Notes: generated by a model from the sequence alone, not told the origin. A stretch of DNA of 64,000 nucleotides from Cyrtodaria siliqua (GCA_037043455.1 JAWPHD010007165.1:1-64000); one strand, 5' to 3'. Positions 1 to 11,801 are shown, counted from the first letter of the stretch. Translations and numbers: made by a program.

Positions 1-1015
1 GCTTTTGATTAGTAATACAGGATTGTCAGGTTTATTAAGTTTATTTACTATTGAATGTTTTATTTTTTTAATGAAATAACAGTTAATGCATGGAACATTC
101 AATACACACCTTGTTCCAAGGTCCAGCCAAGGTTCTGTTTAGCCATCCAAAGTTTGAGGACAAACAAATTAATAAAAAAAAAATCCTACCCTACCTAATT
201 TTTTTGAAGATGTTACCCGAAACAAACACTTTTTTAGGCCTAATCTGTTGTCATTCGTAGCATCATTGGCCGAAGTGTTCCGAATGATCCGTCTTGAATC
301 TGCACGAATCCATCCCGAGAGCAGGATTCCCGATTTCTCAAATCTTGTTCGGGATTTATCAAAACTGTTGTAAACAAACAGTATGGATTTTGAATCCTGT
401 TCCGGTTTCATTTCATTGTAATTAAACACGACATTATTCTAAGACGCAATTTCATCATAGTTCACCATGCTCTCAGTACCTTCGGTACTTTGATACTTAC
501 GGGTGATGCCTTTAAAGGAGGGTAGATCTACATCAGGTTTTTTTCTGGATTTTTTCAAACATATTCCACTTCATGATATGAAATTGTCATATCAATCAAA
601 TATGGTGTTGGCACTGTGTTGTTCAGATCTACAATTATAGTTTGAATTAAATCGAGCGTTACATGCTTAAAGTAACTAAGATAGCACATATTACTGTGCA
701 GAATGGATTTCCTTGTAAATAAGGAGTCAGTTTTAGGCTCATTCATTATGTTTAGCCCCTTTAGGAAAATAAATTCTTGTCAGTTTTACGTCAGACCCCT
801 ATACACCCATGAAATGAACAGAACAGAACATATATTTTATTTAACTTGTACATACGTACATCGTTATATATACATACATACATTTTCATGCATAATAAGT
901 CGAGAGATTTAGACAAAAGTACATTTGCTATGAGCAATATTAATATTAAATAACTGATACATGAGAATTAAAATACAAAAGAGCTAAACATTGTTTAATT
1001 AATCAAGATTGTATT
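1..1015 (-). repeat. Left arm of a ~1.0 kb inverted duplication
   Basis: Each base here pairs with its complement at (20258 minus position), so the arm is the reverse complement of 19243-20257 with no net insertion or deletion. At least five single-base differences are visible (for example near 502, 804, 855 and 868), giving roughly 99% identity by eye. The inner ~200 bases (about 817-1015) are the 3' end of the LINE that is much longer in the right arm. The outer part is unrecognised single-copy-like DNA. The duplication may continue beyond position 1. The 86- and 63-codon open frames in the arm are repeated in the other copy and resemble nothing I recognise. Confidence 0.95.
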
Positions 1016-1579
1016 TATAGACTGTTACATTTTAACGAAAATCCATCGCATCAGAGAGGATACGTACCGGAAATCTATCGTATTTTAAGAAAATATTCAC
1101 TTCTCAATTCAGAATTTCTGGTGTGTTTCCTTCGAGATTTACTTTGAAGCGCATAGTAAAAAACAAACAGTGTGTGTACAATGGCAGAAACTGAATGGTC
1201 ATTTAGAGCAAATAATGATTGTTCTTCAAGAGACCTTTTGTTTATAAAACCAATGCTTAGTCATGCTTGTGAGTTATGGGAATTTTCTAAAGCGCAACCA
1301 AAATACACGATTAAATGCAAACGTGCTATACGTTTATTATGTAAATAATTTAGTGACACTTATACGAAAAGTTTCCCCCGTTGTGAAAGACAAGTTTCAT
1401 CTATTGCAGAAAACTATATTTTTTATTGTGTCCGTACTGAACATATTTCAGTTAAATTGTGGCAGTCAATTTTTACCATTGTTGGTTCAAATGTATTTAA
1501 CTTATTCATAAACTTAAGTCCGCGGGAACAAATAATTGTCATGCTAAATGGTATGTTTAAAAGTTGTTATTAGATAATA
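1016..1579. other. Unannotated AT-rich spacer
   Basis: This lies between the inverted arm and the 3' end of the Penelope-like element. An 82-codon open frame (1263-1511, plus) has no recognisable domain. I see nothing else here. Confidence 0.5.
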
Positions 1580-2009
1580 TGCAAACAGACAAACAAGAAG
1601 GCAAAAGTAATAATAAATGCAAACGACATCACAAACACAAAACGGTTGACAATAGGGCTATCGGCTTGGAACAGTCAGTGTCAAAGTAGGTCACTGGGGG
1701 TTTAAACCGATTCTAGGGTGTACCAAACCTCACACTTACCCTACTGTCATCCCATTAAAACAGGACAGTGTAAATAAAAAAATTCCCCGCCATGATCTAA
1801 TCTCTAACCAACAAGGCGGCATCAATAGGCACTATAAGTAAAACACAATCTGCTCGTGTAAATATAATACAAAAAAAGCAATAGCCTAGAAAGCCACAAC
1901 GAAGGTACTCAATGACTTGGCAGAAGCCAGAGCAACAAGAGAATAAACCATTAAGGGCACGACAAGAAAGATCATAGACAAAGATCAAACGCCACCGTCC
2001 CAATGGGCT

Positions 2010-2506
2010 TTAGATAGGCGTTATCATAGGGTCCACAGCCTGTCCGGTCATCGAACAATTAAAGAGGAAAGCATAGTGGCGAACTGTAAAAGGGTCCACC
2101 ACCAAGCATGCAGTACGTTGCAAAATGATAGGGTCATAACCTCTTTTGATAAACTTTTTAACAAGTTTAACAAAGATAGTATGAAAGTGATCATGACCAA
2201 GAATCTTACGAAGTTTATAAATCACATCACCATAGAAGTCAGATTGTGATAGTCCTTGTCGCAGAAGAGTATATTTGGAAAGAAGATCAGGGTTACGATA
2301 ATAAAATTTTGCAAAGGTTTTACGAAGTTTATGGTAACGGTAACCCTGATTGAGTAGCTTTTTAGTTATACAAAGATAACGAATATTAAGGTCCTCATCT
2401 CGAGTACAAGCTCTTGAAAAACGAATAAGTTCAGACACATACTCCCCATAAGAAGTTGCTCGGGGAAAATCCCCATCCAAGTGGGGATAATTAACAATGT
2501 CAAAAT
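2010..2506 (-). pseudogene. Penelope-like element, C-terminal RT-associated region
   Basis: This continues the RT reading frame beyond the insertion. Before the first Met at 2480 the same frame reads FNFDIVNYPHLDGD, then PRATSYGEYVSELIRF, GYRYHKLRKTFAKFYYRN, FYGDVIYKLRKILG and ends at FNCSMTGQAVDPMITPI before a stop at 2010. These blocks are the conserved region that follows the RT palm in this invertebrate RT family; its exact role is not known to me. A second copy on the plus strand (13560-13884 plus 15399 onward) carries the same blocks. The segment is open for about 166 codons, so it decayed little before or after the insertion. Confidence 0.75.
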
Positions 2507-2508
2507 TA

Positions 2509-3512
2509 AAGACATTTGCTGTAGTTTTCCATGCGCAGCTTATTTGGGCGACTTCTCTTCTAAAACTATAGGATGGATTTTCCTACAAATTTACAGGAAG
2601 GTTGCTTTTGATATCTAGTTGTATTTCTTTATTTTTTTTATTTTTTTTTAATTTTTTTTTTAATTTTTTTTTTAATTTTTTTTATTTTTTTATTTTTTTT
2701 TTATTGTCTTTATTTAAATAAAGGCCTATTATTAGATACAAACAATAGGAAAAATATAGCATTTTGTAAAAATTCCAACAAAATTAAAAAAATAAGCATA
2801 ATGGTACGGTTTCAAAAACCAGTATTAAATCTCCATATGCATGGTGACCTATAAATTTAATTGCATATATTGTCTAAATATATGTTCAAATAAGTGCCTA
2901 GGAAGTTTGAACAAATTCAGTTATTAGGAACATAACAAAAAAGGAAAATATACCATTTATATATAATGTTATACAAAACTTGGCCTTTGAGCATAGGGGT
3001 AGGGTTTCAAATTCTTTTTCCAAACATGCTTGGGGACCTATCATTTTTATTGTACGTTTTGTTTTTATATATGTTTAACTATGTGCTTAGAAAGTTCTGT
3101 TATTGGGAACATACAAAAAAAAAAGGAAATTGTATCATTATAGGCTAATTTGTGCATAAAATGTGGTAATGGTCTCAACAGATTTTGTAAAAAAATATAG
3201 GTTTTACATAAAGATGAGCTTTAAATGTTATTGTAATTAAATGTTCTTTACTTGAATACAATTTTAGCAGAATTGTAATCAATGAATAAATGATTAGACT
3301 TTAAAAATATCTTATTTAGCTATTTTATGGACTTGTTCAACTTTTTTGGACAGATTGACATGACGGTGGCATTACAAATTATTTTTTAAAATTTTAACAA
3401 GCATGGTGACCTACCATTATTGTTGCCTTTTCTGTCCATATATATAACAGACTTACTGTACAACAAGTTTTAAGAAAATCTGTTTTGCAGAAAAAACTTT
3501 AGAAAATGTCTT
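2509..3512. mobile_element. 1,004 bp TIR element in TA target, non-autonomous
   Basis: The ends are inverted: AAGACATTTGCTG at the left and, reversed, AAGACATTTTCTA at the right, with similarity continuing for about 25 bp. It is flanked by TA on both sides (2507-2508 and 3513-3514), as in Tc1/mariner-type insertions. Removing it with one TA rejoins the Penelope reading frame exactly (KRDDF to NFDIV). Inside are long T runs (2625-2705) and no recognisable transposase. The 60-codon open frame at 2966-3148 looks fortuitous. Confidence 0.85.
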
Positions 3513-3514
3513 TA

Positions 3515-4475
3515 AAATCATCTCTCTTGTCATAGATTTTGCTAATTATTTCACCATTTTCAATCGAGAGATCTAAATCAAGAAAAGAAGCGTTATTATC
3601 AGATATATTAGTTTTGTTAAGCTGAAGTTCTTTAGGATAAATATTATTAACCATAGTTGTAAAGAAAGGGTTGTCAATGTTCAATATGTCATCCAGATAG
3701 CGAGATGTGTCATTAAAGGCTTCAATAACATCTACCTGAGTATCTGGTGAAATAATCAACATGAAATCTCTTTCATAGCAAAATAAAAATCTGCGACAGG
3801 TGGTGCACAGTTCGTACCCATAGGGATAACAACAATTTGTCTGTAAACGGTGGTTCCATACCTGACGAAAATATTATCTAATAGGCAGATGAGTGCTTCA
3901 CAAACTTCATAGCAAGACCACATAGTATAATTGTCTAAACTGTATTTAGTAAAAGACGCTTTAATATTATTACATGCCAAAAATGTAGTATTTTCTCTAA
4001 CGAATGTTTTTTGAATAAGAGTAATTAGCTTGTCTTTAATAAATTGTTGTGGTAAGGTCGTGTATAGTGTAGAGAAGTCATAAGTGCTAATTGATGAAAC
4101 TTGGCCTTTATTGAACATTTTATCAAGAACGTCTCCTGATTTTTTTATAGACCAAACTAAATTAATCCAAGAGTCTTCATAAGTTTTATCACAATATAGT
4201 TTAACGTGATCTTTAACGGCAGTAAGACAAGAAGTTAAACGTTTGGAGATGTTTGTTGTGGTGCAGGCACTAGAATTCGAAATAAAGCGAGCCTTATACG
4301 GATTTTTATGTAATTTAGGAATCCAGTACATAGTAGGCAGTTCATTTTGCTTATCGTTTACACAAGCCTTGAAAGTAGTATCAGTTCTCGTCTGAGTAGG
4401 AATTGATTGCAAATATGTCATGCAGAATCGATGCGATCGTTCCAACATTAACATATCACTTTTTGTCGTACCACA
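3515..4475 (-). pseudogene. Penelope-like reverse transcriptase, RT core
   Basis: This is the RT catalytic part of the element. Read from 4475 down, it contains PTMYWIPKLHKNPYKARF, then YDFSTLYTTLP (first catalytic Asp), then IPMGTNCAPP, then RYLDDILN (the catalytic YLDD box) and the ASFLDLDLSIENG / KIYDKRDDF segment. The frame changes once near 3779. One missing T in a T run shifts FYF into AMKEISC-stop, while the neighbouring frame gives the family's expected CYERDFM. The residues up to KRDDF are then cut by the element at 2509-3512. The family makes cDNA by target-primed reverse transcription. This copy cannot make a full protein. No GIY-YIG endonuclease is seen, so that part is lost or lay upstream of the truncation. 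Confidence 0.8.
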
Positions 4476-6972
4476 GTTCGCAACCATACAGGGCTTTTGG
4501 AATTACAACGGACTTGTATATTTTCATTGATGTTATAGGGTGAAGACCATCTTCATGGAGACAAGCATTTATCAAACCTAAAAATGCACCCCTTAATTTA
4601 CGGCAGGATTCTTTGATACTGCCCTGTATATCCATGTATTTATTACAAATAACGCCAAGATGTGTATAATTTATAGTTTCGACAACAGGTTCATTACCAA
4701 TTTTCCATGTTCTATCTTTGTTTTCGAATTCAAACTTTTTCTCATTAAAAAGTATCACGGAACATTTACTTGTATTATATTTAAATCTCCATTTCGTTGC
4801 ATAGTCACTACATATGGACCTCATTTTGTCCAAGCCTAGTTTTTAAAATGACACGAGAACAATAGCATCCGCAACAGTTAAACAACTACAATTAATGTTG
4901 ACAAAACAAAAGCTAAGACCCGAGTCTTCAGTTTCTGATATTAAGCCATTAATATATACAAGATAAAGAAAAGGCTATTGACTCCTCCCTGTCTTGTTCC
5001 CTGCCGTACACGAAGCGTTTCAGATACATTACCATTACATCGAACACGACTTGTCACATTATTACACATATCAATTATGGCGTTGTAAGTTGTAGGATAT
5101 ATGTTAAATTCATTCAGTTAAAAGAAAAGACCATTATGCCATAATCTATCAAACTCCTGTCTTGAGTCATTAAAGCCGACACACAATTTGCTTTTATTTT
5201 CCTTAGCAAAATAAATGCTTTCACGGAAGGTAAAAGACGTCATTAAGCATCCTAAATGTTCATAAAAACTCCCTTGACGATAGTTAATATGTATTTTGTT
5301 TCCATTTGCTAAGCGGGACAATAACACCCTTTCATATAATTTCATGAATGGAGATGCCAGAGTTATCGCCCTGTAGCTATTAGGATCCCTATGATCTTTT
5401 TTTCCCACCTTTAAATAGTGTTATGATTATACAGCGTTTCATTTTTACGGGCGCGTACGCTAATTTCAACATTGTTGTGAGCAAGTTTGCTATCAGCTGT
5501 TTAAATATTACACCGCCATGTAGTATGTTTTGTCCTCGCTACAAGCTTTGTTTCGTTTCGCCAGCTTAATTCTACGTTCCTTGAGTCTCATTTACATGTT
5601 GAAAAAATGCACTATCGAAATTAGCATCGACACAGAACAAATCACTAATGTAATTACGCCAACCCGACAGTATGTCTGTTGGATTTCTATATAGTATTTC
5701 AATAAAGTTTATTTCAATACCGGGGGCAGTACATGATTTGTTCGGTCTAGCGTTTACTAAGTTTTTTCAAAATAAATCTTAGTCAATCTCAGCAGCTTCG
5801 TCTATTTCAAGATTGAGCTTAACCATATACTGATCAACAGTATATCTATGTTGACATCTAAACTCGCGTTTTGCTTCTTTATAATTAAAGTATGATAAAC
5901 CGTTTCTCGGTTTTCCATAACTCAGCCATAGTATTCTTTTATTTGTCATGTTATTATTATAACAATTCAGTTGTTTATTCCAATAAGGCTTTAATTGAAG
6001 CCTGAATGTAGCTTTTGGCAAACATACATTGGATGCATTTAAAATCCTGGTGACCAATATGTCATACAATTGATCTATGTCTGACTTAGAAGTCAAAGCC
6101 AAGTCCTTAGAGTTTTTAAGGATTGGGTCATTTTCAAGGAATATTTCATACTCTTTTAAAATGTCCACTGGTACTTTTGACCATTTAATACGCTGACCAC
6201 TCTCAATGTTAGGGGTGATTCTTTCATAACTCGGAAATAAGAGGGTACATAAAATAGGACGGTGATTGGACAAACTTAAAGAACCTAATATTTGACAGTC
6301 AGAAGCATAGTCTATTTTATCAGTTGGTAGTAAAATATGGTCTATAAGGCTCTCACCATTTTTAGATACAAAACTTAAAATTACACCACTGCATAATGGC
6401 AAAGTATTTATATATGTAACTCTGTTTTCGAGCATAAACTGGTTTAACACGTACCCTCTATCATCAAGACGCTTATTATATTGATAGGAATTGAGGTTTA
6501 CATTTAGATCACCCATGAAAACTACAATGCCTCTTTCCGAATAAGCATGTATCAAATCTGAAAGTTTATCTACATATTCCCTATATGGCACTACATTGGT
6601 TCTTACTTGGTAAATATTCCTGAAATACGAACACGTACACGTTGGTACTAACTGCTAATTGTATACCGATAATCCTATCATCGTCAATTGGTAATGTGGA
6701 TATTCTACTCGTATACTTAATATTCCACAAAATGGCTACACCTCCCTTTCCTACTTTACGTTTCTACTTGGAAATTTGAGATCGTTATCGCATACAGAAT
6801 GACATGCATACCTATTATCAATTTTGCTCAAAAAATGAAGATCTTTTTCATAAAGCCAGTGCTCCGATACTCCACATATATCAATTGAGTACTTGTTTAA
6901 AGTATCACTGAGATATGTACAACTTGACATAATACCAGTTACATTCCATGACATTAGTCTTAGCATTGCCAT
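4465..6972 (-). pseudogene. LINE A ORF2: APE endonuclease and reverse transcriptase
   Basis: The start at 6972 (MAMLRLMSWNVTG) gives the APE endonuclease N-terminus with SWN, then GVSEHWL. A frame break follows, with GKGGVAILWN and DDRIIGIQ readable near 6760-6650. Next come VVFMGDLNVN, LIDHILLP and SNHRPIL; the usual SDH motif is SNH here. The RT begins at 5408 with DPNSYRAITLASPFMKLYERV and FNDSRQEFDRLWHNG. RQGTRQGGVNS is near 4990, and the box that should be Y/FADD reads VADA near 4868, so one catalytic Asp is lost. The thumb (KWRFKYNTSKCSVILF ... VVIPKALYGCELW) ends at about 4470. The protein nicks DNA and copies the element RNA in active relatives. This copy has several frameshifts and a damaged active site. 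Confidence 0.8.
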
Positions 6973-8722
6973 TTTAATTAGTCATAAATTGTACTTTTTA
7001 TGATTAGAACACTGCTTTACTCATCAAGGCAAAGATATGGATTATAATCCGACCAGTCGATGTACAGTCTCGTTCCAGTAACTAGTATGTTCAGGGCCAT
7101 TACCCTTATGGTAATCACTGTATCGAGATGGACAATGTCGATTTTCACTGTCCCTATTAGTATACATCGAGCGAGAGACTCTGGGTCTGCATGTAACACC
7201 TTTAGCCCTTAAGAACCGATCTTCCAGCAAGCTTGCATTACAGTCATCTTCTACATTCAGACGAATAACAACTGGTTTATGCTTATTTCGGAAGAGTGTT
7301 ACCTTGGTTACCTTTGGACCCCTTCTGTTCACAATTTGTGCAATTTTACTTTCTGTTATAGTCGGCTTGATACAATCCAATTAAAACAGCTTAGACGCTC
7401 CTTTTATAATCAGAAAAATCTGATAAATCATCATTATTATCATCATCATCCGAAGTACGATAACGGGCAGCCGACTGATAATAGTTTGACAATCTTTTGG
7501 ATTTTACAACAGGAATATGTTTGTTTTGAGTAACTTTGGGAGCAGAAGGGGGATTTAATTATTTCCGAGAAACTAATATCTCGACTACAAGCATGCGATT
7601 CCTTAAATGGCGTGCTTGTACCCAGCGCACGAGGTTATGTCGGACAGTCGGAGGATATCACGACTGGTTTATAGTATTTTTAGCTGCATAAACTACTGGA
7701 GTATCCTTTGATTTTACATTTGTATCCTGCGCATTAGGAAATATCTGAGAGCAAGAATAAGAGGACATCCCAGACTGGTTTTCAGTATTTTTATTTCCAC
7801 AACCAGCTGGAGTATCCTTTGACTTTACTTGTGTGTGAGTAGGAGTTATACTCGAACTAACTGCATTATGATTGTGTTGTCGATGTTGATCTTCATTCTG
7901 CAAACAGCTTTTATTTGTTTGGATTATTATTATTATTCTTATGTTTAGCAACTGTGGACAATGATGGCATTTGAGTGCTTACTGTGGTTAGGATAGCCAT
8001 TTCAGAATCAAGATTTCCCTCACAAGACTTTACGCTTTCTTTAAGGACTTTGAGTTCATTATTCAGGGAAACAACACCTGAAGATTTCTCTGACTCAATA
8101 CGCTCCATGCAGAGTTTCACTTTGTCGATGTTGCATGTCACTGCTTGTTCTAAATCCCGTACATCACACTTCAGGCTTAACACAGTATCTTTTAGAACAT
8201 TTATTTGGGATGATCGCGCACTTTCATTCGCAGCATACTTCTGCTTTAAGTTCAGCATATCTGCTTTTATGTACAATAAAGATTCTTGGATCGAATGCAC
8301 TTACGGTATGGGTTGTAGAACTTGGGTAGAAGACATCATTCCTTTACCAGGGGTAGACATACAACTTCCGGGAACTGACTGACCGATCGGGTCTAAATAC
8401 GCCTCTTCATATGACAGTTTGCAAACGTAGAACCATCTTTATGTTTTTCTAACTCGAAGAGATCCGTTCTCACTTCGTCGAATTTAACCTCGCATGAGGC
8501 ATACGCTCTGAGGATAAAATCCTTATACATTGCCCTCGGCAATCCTCGGTATGTAAGAAGGAGCTGCTGCAGCTGTGAGTCTGTTAGCTTACTCATATGA
8601 TATAGTGTAGATTGATCGATCTCACTGTCTTCAGTGTCCATGGTGTCGATTTGTTCGACCTTCACTGCGTACATAGTCTCATGACCATCAGGTCTAGGAT
8701 CATTTTGTATCATTTTGGTCAA
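4470..8722 (-). mobile_element. Non-LTR retrotransposon (LINE) A, decayed
   Basis: A minus-strand two-ORF LINE. ORF1 is at 8722-7042, and ORF2 (endonuclease plus RT) runs from 6972 to about 4465. It stops in the RT thumb, where the Penelope-like element begins, so its C-terminus and 3' UTR are missing here. Multiple frameshifts make it inactive. Superfamily (CR1/L2-like versus another APE-type group) cannot be settled by eye. Confidence 0.8.
7042..8722 (-). pseudogene. LINE A ORF1 (coiled coil plus RNA-binding-like C-terminus)
   Basis: Four open pieces lie in order on the minus strand. The first, from 8722, starts MTKMIQNDPRPDG and has an acidic region. The second, 8300-7911, has heptad-rich sequence (for example LKDTVLSLKCDVRDLEQAV) typical of an ORF1 trimerising coiled coil. 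The third, 7951-7658, is rich in polar residues. The last, 7380-7042, contains ITESKIAQIVNRRGPKV and VTCRPRVSRSMYTNRDSEN, the type of C-terminal segment seen just before ORF2 in many molluscan LINEs. ORF1 proteins bind element RNA. Frame breaks between the pieces mean this copy is dead. The order and the location directly upstream of the endonuclease support the call. Confidence 0.65.
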
Positions 8723-9019
8723 AGATTATTCGAGAAGTTTTCTTCTTTAACATATTATGTCGTCCTAGCATTAACAGACGCAAAACAGATAAAGTCAACG
8801 TGGATAAATAATATTAAAATAAAATACTTTTTACATTAGTTTTTTCTGGTGCTCGCAAAGTTTCACAAACGCAAACTGGCTGGTTAAATCAGCAAAACAA
8901 AAACTTAAAGACCTTTAGATACAAAAATGGATATCAACATTTGATATATCATCATCAAGTAACATTTACAGATCTTTTAAATCAAACTTTGGAAAATGTA
9001 AATATATATCCGTTTTACC
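8723..9019. other. Spacer upstream of LINE A
   Basis: This may hold the LINE A 5' UTR. A 75-codon plus-strand frame overlaps ORF1 on the opposite strand and is not meaningful. Nothing else is seen. Confidence 0.4.
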
Positions 9020-9260
9020 TACTTGTCAATGCGGCAATTTATACAAACAGGTAGTTGGAATGGCAAACCATTAAACGAAAGAGTTTGCACAGTATGTAAC
9101 ACTCAAGATACAGCGGACGAATTCCATTAAATTCTAACCTGTAATCAATTTATAAAACAAAGGAAAACGTACTTAAAACGGTATTACTATACACGTCCAA
9201 ATATATTAATATTTCAACAACTTATGAGCACAAATAACAAGACAGATTAAATAAAGTTAT
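9020..9260 (+). pseudogene. LINE ORF2 C-terminal scrap
   Basis: The plus-strand frame reads TGSWNGKPLNERVCTVC, then a stop within DEFH, then ILTCNQFIKQRKTYLKRYYY and NILIFQQLM. The pattern (Cys-x2-Cys, His, Cys followed by a basic YYY segment) matches the C-terminal zinc-knuckle-like end of the LINE at 18.95-19.20 kb, but the sequence is clearly diverged. The piece is short and carries at least one stop. It shows an older insertion of a related LINE in the same orientation as the one at 16.7-19.4 kb. Confidence 0.65.
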
Positions 9261-10469
9261 GCAACTTCATTGACGTTAATCTGAAAAAAACATAATTTGT
9301 ATCGATTTATAATACAATTAAATCAATTTTAGCCAATTTTTGTTAATATTACATGTATATTGTACTCATTGGTGTATTTTGTTAGACTTCGAAGTTATAG
9401 AACTGTCAATAGTACATAAAATAAATGACGAAAATACATAGACAGTGACTTTGTGAATAATATTACTAATGAAGAGAAATATGTCAATCAATTTACTGTT
9501 CATTATCCACTATGCCAGAGTTCGACATTTATTTATACATTAATTATTATGTTTAAAATTCATAAATATTAGCAATGACTTATAGGCCCGTGCGGCCAGG
9601 CGTAATTTGTAATATTATATTGTTAATGAAAAATTGACTTTAATACCACTTAGACACAGGAACCCCGACAATACCTTTTCACAGGTTTCGTTTTCGTATT
9701 ATGTAAAGGTATAAATACTGGGGGTATCTGATATATCTCCACCTGGGTACATGTCGTGCACTATAATAACGCGCATGTTGAATGATGTTACTTTTCCATT
9801 GTGCTACTAATTATATAATAACTTACTGTTAAACACAAAAACATTGAAGTTTCAACTAAAATTCGTAATTTCCTACCTGTAAATATTGACTCCAGTTTCA
9901 CTGTTGAACTGTTTACACACTGTTTCAAGAAATATCTATAGACAACACATCGAAGTCCCGCGCAAATACTGATTTGCATGTAGATACTAGACGAAAGATC
10001 ATACCCATTTGCTTACACCAGTATATATTAGTACTTAGTTAAATGTGTGTATTGTATATATATATATACATGTTTATATGCTTAAAGTAATTGAACCAAC
10101 GTTGTTCGAGTGTATTGTTACATTTTGATTTGCATCTATAGACCTAAATTCAATACGTAATATTGACCATATTTCAATACTAAATATGTTACTCTTATTT
10201 GTATTATAATTACATATACACATGTCTATGCATACTCAGTTGCCTCCCTTCAGACACCATTAAAGTGAACAATAGCTATCCTATCTCTCTTAACTTACAT
10301 CATACTTTCTTATTTGACTGTAGACTATTGTGTGAAAACTATCAGTTACAACTGAACTTGCATTATATATTATATCCATTGCGGTTTTACACATGTATCA
10401 TCTTGGAATAATTTGAATTTGACAAATTCAGTACTTTATGTGTACCCGTAATTCAGCGGGTCGGGCGAC
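9261..10469. other. AT-rich intergenic DNA
   Basis: No recognisable coding or structured element. Short TA runs occur near 10055-10075. The open frames at 9788-9979 and 10199-10411 have no recognisable content. Confidence 0.5.
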
Positions 10470-10690
10470 ATATATCAAATTTTGACAAATTTAGAAATGG
10501 GGTCGCACCCTTAAGAATTGAAACTGGTCGATATAAAAATCTAATAGAAAGTCAAAGCTTTTGTCCCTTTTGTGTTCAAGAGAATGAAAAACATACTATC
10601 TTAAAGTGTAGCATGTATGTTGACATCAGAAAGGTCTTGTTAGACAAGGCATATTCTTTATGTCCTATACTACTATTATCCTACTATTTT
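10470..10690 (+). pseudogene. Second LINE ORF2 C-terminal scrap
   Basis: The plus-strand frame reads FDKFRNGVAPLRIETGRYKN-like sequence, then ESQSFCPFCVQENEKHTILK, CSMYVDIRKVLLDKAYSLCP. The frame is imperfect at its start. CPFC...EKH...C is the usual zinc-knuckle-like motif at the end of ORF2 in many invertebrate LINEs. It differs from the scrap at 9020-9260, so it comes from another family. No upstream RT is present. Confidence 0.65.
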
Positions 10691-11465
10691 TTTCAGTATA
10701 TATGCATAGCTGAAAATATACAAATGCATATCTTTTACATAAAATGCATGAATACATGATTTAACATTTCCTTTCTCCATTAATCTGTTTGCAGAGTAAC
10801 ATCATATTATTATTGTTATAGTTTTATTTAACATAAGATACTTGACACAATAAGAAACAAAAAGGTAGTGAGTTACATGTTTTATCAAAAATGAATATAC
10901 CCATTTGACATGATGTCGGTAAATAATAACAATATGTGAACATTTATATATGTTCAGTATGAATATGTTATGGAAGCTTCAGAAAAAAAAAATATATGTA
11001 TATATTCTTTATGTCCGGTTTTTGTAAATTTAAACGATATGGATAAAATGATTTACATATTTTCCAATAAGGAGATGATTCGAGTTGCCAAAACCTGTTT
11101 CAACATTCATCACAAACGAAATGCTGTTTTAGATACATAGTAAATAGTAGTTCTGTGAAAATTATAAAGATGTTTTACAATTCAGGGTACATAATATACC
11201 TATTATTTACATAAATATATATTTTTTGAATACATGTTTTGTTTGCTGTGGTATTTCATTCTATTGTTTTATTTATCACATTCAGGCAACTATGTTTTAA
11301 ATATAAATAATAACTAAATATGTATGCATATATACTGAATGCATACAATGCAATTATAATGCATCTAAATTCATACTTTTAGAAATCCTAGAATATGTCT
11401 TCTATGGTGTATTAAGCGTGGGGACTGTCCTATCTAATATAACCATGGTTGACATATAAAAAAAG
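10691..11465. other. AT-rich intergenic DNA
   Basis: No gene or clear repeat is seen. It contains many short A/T runs and ATATGTATATA-like tracts. Confidence 0.5.
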
Positions 11466-11553
11466 CCTATGCGATTGATCCTTTGGGGGTATTGCTTCAC
11501 TAGTGAGTCTGATGACACGGCCGGTGCAATAGGTCCAGGATCAATCGCATAAG
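11466..11553. repeat. Hairpin with 15 bp perfect stem and structured loop
   Basis: TATGCGATTGATCCT (11468-11482) is the exact reverse complement of 11537-11551. The 54-base loop holds a palindrome (CACTAGTG), then CTGATGA, then CAC/GTG flanking GGCCG. CTGATGA is the hammerhead ribozyme core heptamer, but the required GAAA and GUH elements are not evident, so a ribozyme is not claimed. It could be a small foldback element. Confidence 0.6.
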
Positions 11554-11801
11554 TTAATTAAACGTCTATCATAGTGTTTTATTGTTGTAAATGCAACTTA
11601 ATTGCATACAGTCTCTTATAATTTTTTTAGAAATGGCATAGTTATAATCATCTGTAATGTTTTATTGTAGATACTATTGTACTATGACGAGACTTTAATA
11701 AACTATATGGGTAGGGTCTACCATTCCAAATAAAAGATGGGATTATATAACTTGTCTAGTTTTCATCAATATTGGCATTAGATAAGTATATTTCACCCAC
11801 C

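Larger units (their letters stand above)
1580..4475 (-). mobile_element. Penelope-like retroelement, copy A, 5'-truncated and interrupted
   Basis: Reading on the minus strand, the element runs from an RT finger/palm region (from ~4475) through a C-terminal region ending at 2010, then a 3' UTR to about 1580. The 3' UTR is shared with copies at 15.4-16.0 kb and 31.4-31.65 kb, which defines the family end. A 1,004 bp TIR element sits inside the coding region. The 5' side abuts the thumb region of a LINE with no spacer. Clade is unresolved. The RT style (PKLHKNPYKARF, IPMGTNCAP, RYLDD) is one I associate with invertebrate Penelope-like elements. Confidence 0.75.

Noticed and set aside
169..429. 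86-codon ORF conserved in both inverted arms as a gene
   Set aside because: Identity reflects the recent duplication, not selection; no domain recognised.
1797..2003. 68-codon minus-strand ORF and its match at 15453-15707 as a conserved small protein
   Set aside because: Both lie in the shared Penelope-like 3' UTR; similarity follows from common descent of the element.
11466..11553. Confirmed hammerhead ribozyme
   Set aside because: CTGATGA is present but GAAA and the cleavage triplet in proper positions are not seen; kept only as a hairpin to check.
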